A DNA stretch of 64,000 bases from Aquanectria penicillioides (Eukaryota > Ascomycota > Sordariomycetes > Hypocreales > Nectriaceae). Every line of letters starts with the position of its first letter. Position 1 is the stretch's first letter. The notes under the pieces are model-generated. The model ran no database searches. It saw only the letters and a list, made by a program, of their open reading frames with translations, and was not told the DNA's origin. A program made the translations under genes and the position numbers. Positions 23,515 through 36,099 of this stretch are shown here, one piece after another. Location: NCBI GenBank assembly GCA_003415625.1, contig PYIU01000006.1, forward strand, positions 3,720,001 through 3,784,000, written 5' to 3'.

Positions 23515-26500
23515 ATGGCGGCCGATCTATCCAACATGTCGCCAGACGCCCTCCCTCCCATTGCCATTGTTGGCATGGCCTGCAAGTTCCCTGGTGGTTC
23601 TTCCACGCCGAGCAAGCTCTGGGACATGATTGCCAAGAAGCAATCCGGTCGATGCGAGATCCCTAAGAGCCGTATGAACGTCGACGCCTTCTATCATCCC
23701 GACCCCGACAGGAATGGAACAGTAAGTGAAGCTATCCAAACCGTGTAAATGAATGTGATACTAAGAGTTCATGTAGTTCAACATCCGCTCTGCCCATTTC
23801 CTTGACGAGGACATCTCCGCGTTCGACGCCTCCTTCTTCTCCATCTCCCCTGCTGAAGCCAGTGGCATGGACCCTCAACAGCGTATGATGATGGAGTCGG
23901 CGTACGAGGCCATTGAGAATGCCGGCATTCCCATGGAGGCCCTCTCGGGATCCAACACCAGCTGCTACGTCGGCTGCTTCTCAAGGGACTACAATGAAAT
24001 GTTGACCCACGATCCCGAGACGTCGCCCGTCTACGTCTCAACAGGCAACGGTGCTGCCATTCTGTCCAACCGTATTAGTTACATGTTTAATCTCAAGGGA
24101 CCAAGTCTGACTGTAGACACTGCCTGCAGTAGTAGTTTGGTCGCTTTGCACCTTGCCTGCCAGAGTCTCCGAACTGGAGAAAGCAAGTCTGCCATTGTTG
24201 GCGGAACCAATCTCATCTTCAACCCGGACGTCATGATTGCCATGTCCAACGTCCACTTCCTCGGACCCGATGCCAAGTGCCATACATATGACCACCGTGC
24301 CAATGGATATTCGCGTGGTGAGGGTATCGCAGCCATCTACTTGAAGCCTCTGGAAGATGCCATCCGTGATAACGACACCATCCGTGCCGTTATTCGAAGC
24401 TCCGTCTCCAACCAAGATGGACGAACTGCAGGTATTATGCTACCTTCGCGTGAGGCACAAGAGATTCTTATCAAGGCGGCATACGAGAGCGCTGGATGTG
24501 ATCCAGCTTCCGTTGGCTACTTCGAGGCTCACGGCACTGGAACTCCCGCCGGTGATCCCATTGAGGCTGGCGCAATCGGTTCCACACTGGGGCAGTACCG
24601 TCAGCCTGGTGAGGAGAACCGCCTATACGTAGGCAGCATCAAGACCAACATTGGTCATCTTGAAGGTGCTAGTGGTCTTGCTAGTGTCATTAAGACCGTA
24701 TTGGCCCTGGAGAAGGGACTGATCCCGCCCAACCTCCACTTTGAGAAGGGAAATGAAGCCATTGATTTTGACGGTTGGAGAATTCGTGTCCCCACTGAGG
24801 TGATGCCCTGGCCAACCACTGGTGTAAGGAGAGCCAGCATAAACTCGTTCGGCTTCGGTGGTACGAATGCTCACATCATCCTCGATGATGCTCACCACTA
24901 TTTGACCGAGCGAGGCTTGACTGCTTCTCACTGCACCTCTGCAAAGCCCCTCCTCCTGGATGGCGTTGTTACCCCCCCTTACAGCGAATCTCCCGCCCTG
25001 TCAGGATATGCTTCCGCCGAGAGTGAACACGAGTACTTTGACTCGTCGAAGCCGAAGCAGCATCGCGTCTTTGTGTGGTCTACTCATGAAGAGGGAACTG
25101 CGAAGGACAGTGCCGCGGCGTATGTTGAGGAGCTGAGAGGCCGCAAGGAAGTTGACGAGCAGCGATTCCTTAGCAACCTGGCTTACACACTCTGCGAGAG
25201 ACGATCTCGTCTGGCTATGAAGTTTTTCATCGTCGCCAACTCGCTCGAGGACCTGACCACGAAGCTGGAGCAAACGCACCAGAAGCCAATTCGAACAGAT
25301 GTAAGTCACCATGGCTAACGAAGCCTCTGGATTTCTAATCCATACACCATCGTGAAACACCATGCTCATACTTCATCTATAGGCTACTCGAACTCCCCGC
25401 AGTGCTTTCATCTTCACCGGACAGGGTGCGCAATGGTGGGGCATGGGCCGAGAGCTTCTCCAAGCATACACGGTCTTCATGGACTCCATCGCTTCCACCG
25501 AAAGGGTACTGCGATCGCTTGGCTGCAAGTGGACACTGACAGAGGAGCTCCTCAAGGACAAGGAGACCTCCCGTGTGGGCGAGGCTGAAATAAGCCAGCC
25601 CCTTTGCACCGCTATCCAGATGGCCCTTGTTGACCTTCTAGCTAGCTGGGGAGTGTTGCCTCAGATGGTCATCGGTCACTCAAGTGGTGAGATTGCCGCT
25701 GCCTATGCTGCTGGCAAGTTGCCTTTCCATTCCGCTGTCAGAGTCGCCTACTTCCGAGGCTTAGTTTCGTCGCAAGTTCAACAGAAGGGATCCATGATGG
25801 CTTGTGGGCTTTCTGAGGAGGCAGCCAATGAACACATCTCCAAACTTGACGCTTCGCTTGGCAAGGTCAACGTTGCCTGTATCAACAGCCCTTCCAACGT
25901 AACTGTTTCTGGAGACATTGCTGCTCTTGATGTTCTCGAGGAGAAGCTCAAGGAAGAGAACGTCTTTGCTAGACGCCTCAAGGTCAGCACAGCTTACCAC
26001 TCTCATCACATGCAAGAGGTGGCCGATCAATACCTGGAGTCTCTCTCCGGCCTCGAGCTATCGACTGCTGGAGTGACTCCTAGACACACCTGTGAGATGG
26101 TGTCCACTGTCACATGCGTCTCTACCACTGGTGTTAACTTGGACGCCAAGTATTGGGTTGACAACATGGTATCGCCCGTCCGCTTCTCTGAGGGGTTGCA
26201 AGCTCTCTGCAATGCCAAGTCGGGCGGCTCTAGCCGTGTGAAGAGACGAAGCAACAACAACGGTGTCAACATTTTCCTGGAAATTGGTCCGCATTCCGCC
26301 CTCGCGGGGCCTGTCAAGCAGATCCTCACTTCAACCAACCTCCAGAAGAACGGCAACATCCCGTACCACTCTGCTCTCGTCCGAGACAAGGACGCTTGCG
26401 AGACCACCCTCGAGGCCGTAGCTGCACTCTGGGCTCGTGGTGTCCCAGCACAGCTTCAGAAGGTCAACGAGCCAGAGAAGCCCAGCACCGCACCCCAGGT

Positions 26501-29500
26501 CTTGGTTGACCTGCCTCCTTACCCCTGGAACCACAACAAGAAGTTCTGGGCCGAATCGCGTCTTAGCTCGCAGTACCGATTCCGCCCTTCTCCTCGCAAT
26601 GACTTCATCGGTGCTCCAGTCGCTGACTGGAACCCCACTGAGCCTCGATGGAGAAACTTCATCCGCGTCTCGGAGCAACCTTGGGTCAAGGATCATCAAG
26701 TACAGGGATCGATCGTGTATCCTGCTGCAGGATATGTGTCGATGGCACTGGAAGCTGCTAAGCAGATGACCCCAGCCGCGGATGTTGAGAGAGTTGCTGG
26801 TTACACCATCGCAGAGATGGTCATCAGCAGAGCCCTAGTTGTCCCCCAAACCGAACTCGGCATTGAAGTCATGTTCCACGTCAGGCCCTTCAGCTCCAGC
26901 AGCCGTTCCTCCTCAGACCACTGGAAGGAGTTCCGCGTCTTTACTCATACCTCCTCTGGTGTGAACGAACATTGCCGAGGTCTCCTTGCCATCAACTACG
27001 AGCAGGCCACTGGCGATGTTGATGCTGGTAGAGAGGCCAGAGAGTCACTTGCGCGATATAAACAAGAGTTTGAGAGTGCAAAGGACTTCTGCAAGACTGT
27101 TACCACTGCTGAGAAGGTTTATGAGCAGCTTTCAAAGTCAGGTCTTGACTACGGTGAGACATTCCGCAACATTACTGACATCAGCTACGGGCCTGGCAAG
27201 GCTCTGGGAGAGTTGACCATTCCTGACACTAAGAGTTGTATGCCTTGCAACCATGAGTATGAGCATCTCGTTCACCCGGCCACTATGGATACATTCCTGC
27301 AAACCCTCTTCCCAGCCTTGACAGATGCTGCTGCAAATGTCAAGGAGCCATACATGCCTACCTTCATCCAGGAGCTATTTGTCTCGAGCAAGATCTCCAG
27401 TGATGCCGGTCACTCTTTCAAGACTCTCTCGCAGGCCGCCTTCGTGGGCTTCCGAGAGGCAAAGGCAAGCATCACGGTCCGTGACCAAGACAAGGAAGAT
27501 GCGGCCCCTCCTGTTGTCAAGATCCAGGGTGTCACTTGCACTGCCCTCACATCGAGCAACTCTGGGGACAACAGTGAGGCCGACCAGATCAAGAGGCTTT
27601 GCTTTGATGTCGAGTGGCAGCCCGACCTGGATTTTATGGCCAAGGAGCAACTGGAGGCTGACCTCATCACTACTGGAGTCGAGGACACGCCATCCGAGTA
27701 CATTGCGACTCTTGAGATGGTCGCTTCATACTTCTACCAGAAGGCCATTCAGAGTGTTACGGATGACCAAGTCATTCAGCCGCACCACCAGAAATTCTAC
27801 CGCTACATGAAACACCATTACCAACAGGTGCTCGCAGGCGAGATTGAGCACCAGACGCCCGAGTGGCTGCAGTTTGATACCCCCGAGATGCAGGAAAAGA
27901 TGGAGACGCTCATCAAGAAGATTGAGTCGACCGACTACGAGGGCCAGCTTCTTTGTCTGATGGGACGTAACCTGCCTCGCATTCTCAAGAATGAGGTCGA
28001 CCCTCTTGCGCTAATGCTCGAGGACGAGCTCCTGTACAACTACTACGCCAACTCCCTGGGAATTGCTACTTCCTACGCCCACCTGCAGCGGTACATCACC
28101 ATCATGTCCCACAAGTCACCGCAGCTTCAGTACCTGGAAATCGGTGCTGGTACTGGTGGAGCCACTGTCCCTATTCTCAAGGCTCTGGGCGGCGGCGAGG
28201 GCACCTACCCCCGGTTCTCTAGCTACACCTACACTGATATCTCCTCAGGCTTCTTTGAGAAGGCTGAGCAGAAGTTCAGTGACTGGACTGGCTTGATCAA
28301 CTACCGAAAGCTGAACATTGAGCAGGACCCTCACACCCAGGGCTTCTCTGAGGATGAGAAGTTCGATGTCATCATTGCCTTCAACGTTCTACACGCCACC
28401 ACCAACATGAACACTACCATGGCCAACGCGAGAAAAATGCTCAAGCCCGGCGGAAAGCTTTTGCTCCTCGAAATCACTCACGTGCTGAACCGAGTGTTCC
28501 TACCATTCGGTAACCTTCCTGGATGGTGGATGTCCGAGGAATCCTTCCGTCAATGGGGCCCAACCATGGACGAGGAGACTTGGGTTTCTATCCTCAAGAA
28601 CAATGGCTTTGGAGACCTCAAGTCCAGCACGCCTGATCATCAGAACCCGCGAGACCAGACTGGTCGCCTGATGATTGCCGAGGCGGTTGAACCCGAGAAG
28701 GAGACGGAGAAGACTGCTCTGCCCCGATCACCATCGCAACTGGTGACGTGCTTGAGAAGGAGCTGGCTTTCGTTGAGGGACTAGAGGCCAAGCTTCAGAG
28801 AATGGGTGTGGCAGTGACTACTAAGCCTTTCAGCCAGCTTCAGGACGACGATCTGGCCGGTAAACTGTGCATCAGCGCTGTCGAACTGGCACAGCCTCTT
28901 CTGAAGGAGATCAACACCAAGGACTTTGAGACAATCAAGTCCATCTTGCAGAAGGCACAGGGTCTCTTTTGGCTGACTGAGGGTGCTTCTCGAGAGTCCA
29001 GCCGGCCTGAAGTGGCTTTGATGCACGGTCTCGCACGAACTCTGCGAGCCGAGCATGAAGGCACTCACTTGACGACATTTGATATGTCCGTTGACAGCCT
29101 CTTGTCTGTGGAGGCACGAGTTGAGATGCTTCTCGCCGTTCTAGAGAAGGCATCTAACGATGTGTTCGGCGACCAGGAGTTCTCTGAAAAGGATGGCCTT
29201 GTCTACATCAAGCGTTGTATCGAAGCTGCCGACCTCAACTCTAGAATCGCTGGTGAAAGCAAGGTAACTAGCGTTGCCAGGCTGATGGAGCCATTTAACC
29301 AGCCTGGCCGACCTCTGACTCTGGAAATTGCCACTCCTGGTCTGCTAGACACGTTGAGATTCGTCGACGATGTTGCTGCTGTTGCACCGCTCCCAGCTGA
29401 CTATGTCAAGATTGATGTCCGCGCCGTGGGTCTCAACTTCCGTGACATCATGGTCTGTATGGGCCAGTTGGTTGACAACTTCTTGGGCTGTGAATGCAGT

Positions 29501-31574
29501 GGTGTTGTAACCGAGGTCGGTTCCGAAGTGTCTCGCCTCAAGGTTGGCGACCGAGTGTGCACATGGACCCTGGGAGCCTACTGCAACGTTGTGCAGAACC
29601 CTGCTGCGTTGGTCCAGCCGATTCCCGACGACATGGACTTTTCTGTTGCCGCGTCTCTGCCCATCGTCTACTGCACAGCTTACTACGGACTTGTGGACCA
29701 GGCACGCATCAAGAAGTCGGATACTGTCTTGATCCACGCTGCGGCCGGTGGTGTCGGACAGGCAGCCATCATGCTCTGCAAGTTCTACGGAGCTGAGATC
29801 TTTGTTACAGTCGGTACCAAGGATAAGAAGGAGCATATTATGAACACTTACGGCATTCCGGAGGACCACATATTCTCCAGCCGAAACCTCACCTTCGCCG
29901 AGGGTATCCGCAGAGTCACAGGCGGAAAGGGTGTTGATGTTGTTCTGAACTGTCTCTCTGGCGACGCCCTGAAGGCCAGTTGGTCCATCATCGCACCCTT
30001 CGGTCGCTTTATCGAGATCGGTAAGAAGGATATTGAGGACGACACCCGTCTTGGCATGGCTCCCTTCATCAGGAACGTCACACTTGCTTCCGTTGACTTG
30101 ACTGTCATCTTCCGACAGCGCAAGGAGCTCGGAGCTCAGCTTCTCTCGGACGTCATGAATTTACTGAGAGACGGTAACATTGGAAAGGTGTCACCCATTA
30201 CCGAATTCCCCTTCTCCAAGACTGAGGAGGCGTTCCGCTACATGCAAGCAGGAAAACACATGGGCAAGATTGTTCTTGTGCCTCAGCCGGATGACATTGT
30301 GCCGGTAAGTAATTATGTCTCAAGTAGTGCCGAAGGATGCTAACGATAGTTTACAGGTTGCGCCACGAGCCAAGACTGGATACAGACTTGATCCCGAGTC
30401 AACGTACCTGATTGCTGGAGGCTTCGGAGGACTTGGAAGGAGTCTTGCTCGCAGAATGGTTTCTCAGGGCGCCAAGAATCTTGTCATCCTGTCTCGATCA
30501 GGAGCAACAAGCGACGACGCAAAGAAGCTCGTCGGGGAGCTCCGGAGCGCGGGAGCGCAGGTTGATGCTTTGGCTTGCGATCTGACTAGCAAGGATGATT
30601 TGAAAGAAAAGTTGGAGGATACCTTGAAGCGTCTTCCCCCAATTCGCGGTATCATCCAAGCTGCCATGGTTCTAGAGGTACGACACTATTCCCAGTACTG
30701 CTGACTAGATTTTCATACTTACGCTTCTATAGGACCGCATTTTCGCGAACATGTCTCACGAAGTGTTCACCAAGGTCATCCGCCCGAAGGTCCACGGATC
30801 TTGGAACCTCCATGAGTCTACTCTTGACCAGCCCTCGACTTTTTTATTATGCTCGCCAGTGCCGCCGGAATGGTCGGTGACACTTCCCAGGGCAACTACG
30901 CCGCAGCCAACGCATTCCAAGATGCTCTCGCTCATCACCGTTCCGCTCGCAACCTGCCTGCAACGGTTATTGATCTTGGAATGATCAAGTCGGTCGGTTA
31001 CGTCGCGGAGAATGAAGGTGCAGCCGAACGCAACTTGGCTCGGTGGGGCTTCTTGCAGATTGAGGAGGAAGAGTTCCTAGAGATGATGAACATTGCTATG
31101 GAAGACCACAAGGATCGATGCCAGATCGTGACTGGTGTTGGTACCCAGGCACACTTTGACCAGAGCCAGGGCGACGTGCCTCATTGGTTCCGCGATCCCG
31201 TCTTCTCGCATCTGCACAACATGCGAGCCCGAACCGTCGACCGCAACGCCAACTCTGGACCGTCGCTAGCGCAACAGGTTAAAGAAGCTCTTTCAATTGA
31301 GGATGCAGCTGTTGTGATCTTGGATGCTCTGATCAAGAAGCTGTCCAAGTCGCTGATGATTGCCTTGGAGGATATCGACGCAGCAAGCCCAACCTCAGCT
31401 TACGGTGTGGACTCACTGGTGGCAGTTGAAATGCGTAACTGGCTGCTACGTGAGGTCAAGGCTGATGTCCCAGTCTTTGAGATTCTCCAGGCAACGTCCC
31501 TACAGTTACTCGGCTACAAGATTGCGGAGAAGAGCAAGTTGGTCAGCCAGAATGCTTTGGCTGCGGAGGAATAA
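23515..31574 (+). CDS. Highly reducing polyketide synthase (KS-AT-DH-CMeT-ER-KR-ACP), with two frameshifts
   Basis: Introns 23722-23776, 25301-25382, 30305-30356 and 30678-30732; about 2604 residues if both frameshifts are ignored. KS: Cys in DTACSSS (residue ~184), EAHGTGT, KTNIGH. AT: GHSSGE (~676). DH: His in VKDHQVQG (~1015) and GYVSMALEAA. CMeT: LEIGAGTGG (~1495). ER: GLNFRDIM and HAAAGGVGQAA (~1930-2040). KR: AGGFGGLG (~2238) with Tyr in GNYAAANAF (~2380). ACP: YGVDSL (~2548). All domains look catalytically complete, so a reduced, C-methylated chain is expected. There is no release domain; the FSH1 hydrolase nearby may supply it. Two -1 shifts interrupt the frame: about 28712-28722, just after the CMeT, and about 30831-30847, inside the KR. 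No plausible intron explains them, so the gene is either a recent pseudogene or carries base-call errors. Confidence 0.92.
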
Positions 31575-33359
31575 TCAGTCGGTCACAGCGGGTGCGGATA
31601 ATTCAATCGTTTTGATAGTGTCTAGGGATGGTTTTGCTATGGGGCGGTTTGGAGGAGTTGAATGTAGAATAGCATGCGTTTGAACTGTGGGATCACGGTT
31701 ATGAAAATGATTTTGGGTATGAAATGAAAATGAAGATTTCACAAAGACAGACTAAGGGGCACTGATAACCTCGGTGAAGCATTCGGCTAGAGACTGAGAC
31801 GTGTACAACTTCTACTACCGAATATTCGCTGCAGCCTCACCTCCCAGTTATGTGACCAGCAACAAGCTCCCGTTGACTTAGAATCAGGATCAAATTGTAA
31901 AAGAACTTCAGGGTTTTGCTTGGGGGCTGGAATGTACTAGCCCGGGCGGGTAATGACTGGGTATCGGATCCTGACGTCGCCCCTACAGCTGGGATATTGA
32001 GCAGGCTCAGACGATGGAATAGATAAGAAGATAGGGGAAGGATAGCAGCCTAAAGTAACTACATAAGAACTTTGGTTGCCGGATACACATATAGCTGCGT
32101 CCTTCAAGTTAAAACGTGGCATAGTTTCAATTTGACGTTACGGCTGCCTCAATTAAGAAATTCTCCATATGTATGGTTTGCTCGTATCTCACGTAATCGA
32201 ATCTAGATCGGCAACGCACCGTTGAAGCATGTTCTCATTACGCTCTCGCTTCGTTATTGTCTGTGATTGATTCTACAATTTCTCATAGGCTAGTAGGGGT
32301 CGCATGAAAGCAACCAAGGAACAGGACCACAATTTCCGGAAAGCTCAGGGAGCTATGACATCTTTGAAGCTTAGGAAGAGGAGAGGAGGCCATGTCGAGC
32401 GCGAGCTAAGCCAAAGAGGATTCTTAACCAGGAACATCCGAGATACACGTGCACGGATGCGCTAGAACAACGAGCTTGCATTCCTTGGTCGCAACCACGC
32501 TTGATCTAGCGATATTGGCGTTCGGTACCTGAAGGACCCGGTCGTCCGTGGTGCAAGGCCGTGTCCCGGAGGAGGTGCATCTCGATCGCTGCTTTCTTGG
32601 CACATTATTCGGTTCTAAGGGTGAAAGTTAGTACTGTCTAAATATGATGCTATTCCCATCCGAATGCCATGCATTTTACAACCGCACTTTGTTCTATGGT
32701 GGTGGCGTATTCTGAGGACTGTTTCAATCAAGGAGCAAATTGGGTGCGACAGTGCTACTGACGCCACATTGTGCCAGGAAACCCCAGACAACACGATGTT
32801 TACTGTTTTGAATCACCGCGAAATCGGTCAGCGGCGACTCAGGCCTCTAAAACCTAATATTTACAGTGGTCATTAATCTTGTTTCTTCCGCTGGTCATTG
32901 GATATCTTGGCGCGCGGGATTAATCAGGGGCACCTGCAACTAAATTCTTACATGCCGTTCCGCGCCTTCAACCTTGACGATGCTAAGCACTGTATCTCCC
33001 GAATTTTCAGGGTTTAGTTCTTTACCGCAGATGATGCTTGCCGCAGGTAGCTGCGTAAGCCGCAGCATGGCTCGTCTTGCCGGCTTCCGATCCCGCTCAC
33101 TCGGCCGAGAGAATCCCGCTGACGGACAGCCCAGTTGACACAAACGATCACACACCGGAGGATAAACGACAACATTTAGCCAATTAAGCGGGTGCGAGCT
33201 CATACAGATTCCGTTTCATCTTACCTGCCACGTCCAAAACAAGGCGAGCAAATACTTACCTGATCTGCCTAAATTTACAAGTGGGACTCTGGCTCAGCCA
33301 AGTCCGGATTGCACATGCCCACTCTTACTGAGGATTGCTGCTCAGCCTCACGCAACATC
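31575..33359. other. Intergenic, nothing recognised
   Basis: About 1.8 kb between the HR-PKS stop and the degraded 3' end of a P450 pseudogene. It separates polyketide region A from the pseudogene block. No motif-bearing frame seen. Confidence 0.45.
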
Positions 33360-35020
33360 CATCTCCACAGCTAGGTGCCATGGCAAAGCCGTCTTGAAAC
33401 GGACCCTCACTCATCGCCTCGACGTGTTTGAATTCTTACAGCAGTCGCATGGTCATGTAAGCTGCCTCAGTCAGGGCTAGCTATTGACCGACACAAACTC
33501 GGGGACCTCCGCTAAAGGGGATGTACTCCCATCTAAACGGAAGGATCAGTTGGTGATCCTTTTTGTGGAGGAAACCAAAGGAAGAAGAAAACATGGGAAG
33601 AATTCGCTGGCACTTACGTCGATCGGCGGAGAGTCTCCCACCGCTCCGGTCGCAACGTCATGGCATCTTCACCGTAAATGTCCTTTCGACGGTGCAACGC
33701 AGACGAGCTGTAGATCAATTGCTGCCCCTTTGCAACAAAGACTGGCGATTTCCTATCTTTTCCGCCCCCAAGGGGAAGCTCGGCGTCCCTTACCGCAGCT
33801 CTCAAGTTGATTGGGTTGATGGGGTAAAGGCGTAAAACTGAAACCGCGTTAGCAGTGACCCACCAAGAGAAAAGGCTCACATTTTCCACTTGCCTTCATT
33901 GATGACGTTTTCAAGATACTGGAAGCTCTTGAGCTCCTTGACAGTGGGAGGGTTGGAACCAAAGAGGCAATCTCCTGTCGGATCTTCTTGACAATATCGG
34001 GCCGTCTCGAGAGGTGGCACCAGATAATACTAAGGAGCGACGCGGTGGTATCTCGCCCGGCCACTATGAGACTTAGCACCTCAGCTCGGAGCCGAGTGGG
34101 AGAGTAGTCCCCCTTCGCAAGCTCATTGAGGAAAATGTACTTGCCTTCCTCGTCCTCATCAACACGGTCATGCTTAGACATTTTATCGCGCGCAGCCAAT
34201 GCCCGAGTCACAAAATAATCAGTAAAGTGATTGATATGCTTGACGCTACGCCTCAGCTCAGCATCAGGAATCTTGGCCAGTAATGGCAAGCTGACGTGTG
34301 TAGACATTTTTTTCATGGCGTAGTTGGAAGCGGCAGTGAATTCTAGGCCTTGCTCGGCCTTTGTGGGATCCAGACAGCCAGCGCTTTCACCAAAGAGCAA
34401 ATCTGTGCCCAGGTCCATAGTGAAGAGGGGGAAGAGCTCTGCCAAGTCGACAGTTTCGTTTCGGGGAATTCTAGCAATAAAATTGACTACATGCTTCTCA
34501 AGCATGTCCGGGTCTTGGATCTGCCTGCGGTTGAAGCTTGGCCGCAGCATGGCGCGTGAGTGCTCCCATTCTTTGCCTTTGGCACCAAAGATGCCACCAC
34601 CCCAACATGCAGAGAAGGCGGCCACTCTTGCAGGTGGCGGACCCCAGTCTTTGAAATTGGTGGAAAGCACCGCCTTAATGTTTTCAGGATCAATGGTCCA
34701 GTAGCTTTTCTTACCAAGAGCAAAGTGTGCCACGGTATGCACTGACGGCCCCGTATCGGCGAAGATTGAACTGAAGGCTGTAGGGAGCCTGTTCTCTTTT
34801 CTGGCCTTGATGAGGCTCTTCAGATGCTTGATTCCCAAAACGCCATCAGTGTGAGGATAGCTTGGGGCCGGGAGGCAGCCGTTGGAGAAACATTACTTGC
34901 GGTGGCTGGACCAGCTCAGCGTGCAACTAAAGACTTGGCAGACAAGAAAAGAATGACCAGAGAGCCAATGAGTTGCTTTGGAAAGTCAGCACTCTTCAGT
35001 AGATTATTGGTGATTTCCAT
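33360..35020 (-). pseudogene. CYP52-like cytochrome P450 pseudogene
   Basis: ATG at 35020 begins a membrane-anchor-like N terminus. A frameshift or stop near 34845-34860 precedes a long open stretch (34838-33890) with the P450 landmarks KSYWTIDPENIKAVL, WEHSRAMLRPSF (C-helix WxxxR) and IVAGRDTTASLLS (I-helix AGxDTT). In a different frame come [14 protein letters not shown] (a degenerate K-helix, ExxR Glu lost), [11 protein letters not shown] and RPERWE. The haem loop PFSGGPRVCVG is still readable, with its Cys. A TAG at 33481-33483 follows the haem loop and a TAA at 33436-33438 interrupts the L-helix. Both are what CAG or CAA (Gln) would become by C-to-T at CpA. In life it would have hydroxylated a lipid-like or terpenoid chain. 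It may be the remains of a late meroterpenoid tailoring P450. Confidence 0.85.
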
Positions 35021-35570
35021 TTTGACACACAGGGGTTTTCTGCATGTGTAATGGCGTTCGACGTGTAAAAGAAAATCTCTGGGTATCTCTAATACTCTGA
35101 AGAAGAGGAGGTCTCCATCTTCCTGATACGTTGCTATCCTTCCGTCTCTTTGTTCGCGTCCCTTACCGATCCTTCATCGGTCCACAGCATCGCCTCCTCC
35201 GGTGGATACTTTGTTGTTCTGGAACCGTAGATCTCCCACGTATGGTGGCTAGCTATGGGCTTCCTGAAGGAGTAATTCGCCGAACCAGGGTGGCCTTCAA
35301 GAATGTTCGGAGGATTTCCCGGGGTCCACCAAGTCGCGTCGAATCAGGCTCTGCGGATCTCGAAGACGGCCCGATGTCTAGATTGTATACTCCCCGTGAA
35401 TTCTTACATTGCCGGTACGACAGTTGCCTATGAGGAGCCTCAAGGCCCTAATCGTATCGTGATTTACTTCTCACCCATCAACTTGCATTCATCTGCACAC
35501 ATACAGACAAGGATATCTGTTTTTTTTTTCTGTTTTTTTTTTCATTCAATTTCCCTCCCCTATTGGCAAA

Positions 35571-36090
35571 ATGGCTAGTCGTGCTCAATTTCATCCTTAG
35601 ACCAAGTCCGAATCTGGAGCTTCATATTTTCGATCATTGGCCACGCCCAAGTTTATGATGTCTATGCTCACCGAGTATACTCTCGGCCACAACTGTCCCT
35701 ATCTCGGTGCCACAGTCTTGGTGCCCCAATCCGGTAGCTCGGATCTGAAATTGACCATCCGTGATCTAGAGATACGGCTTACACAAGCAGTTTGTCATGC
35801 ACGGTGGATCCATCCCGTCGTAGCTTGTCAGATCAAGGAGAGCAAGGAAATGCTCTACAAGGTCAAGCAGGCCAGCGACGTAGAGAAGTGGGCCGCGCGT
35901 ACTTTCAAAGTGGTCCAATCAGAGGGCGGATGGCCCAAAGTCTGAGCAAAACTGAGCCGTGAGGTTGTATTGCCGGCTGCGGATGGCGACTGCGCCTTTC
36001 TGTACCTGGTTCTGAGCCCGGATCAAGCCAGCAAGTCTTCGCGTGACTTCATCAGCTGCCCGGGAGGCAATTGTGGCCACATTCTATTTT
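35571..36090 (+). pseudogene. Truncated condensation/acyltransferase-like pseudogene fragment
   Basis: From ATG at 35571 the frame has a TAG at 35598-35600 (CAG-to-TAG would explain it) and then runs open to 35943. The readable pieces are LGHNCPYLGATVLVP, ARWIHPVVACQIKE, LYKVKQASDVEKWAART and VVQSEGGWPK. After a frameshift near 35945 come REVVLPAADGDCAFLYLVL and SPDQASK, ending at TGA around 36090. This resembles the N-terminal part of fungal BAHD/condensation-fold acetyltransferases of the trichothecene-acetyltransferase type. The HHxxxDG catalytic segment, expected just after this point, is missing. Only about 170 of some 450-500 residues remain. It abuts the truncated 3' end of the P450-reductase pseudogene, so a deletion junction near 36.1 kb may have removed both C-terminal halves. 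Confidence 0.55.
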
Positions 36091-36099
36091 GAGATTAGA

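Noticed and set aside
28600..28784. An intron explaining the first HR-PKS frame change
   Set aside because: No donor with a branch point and acceptor gives the right phase without deleting conserved sequence at the end of the methyltransferase domain.
30733..30850. An intron explaining the second HR-PKS frame change
   Set aside because: Homology to the KR domain is continuous on both sides of the shift with no residues to spare, so a one-base change fits better.
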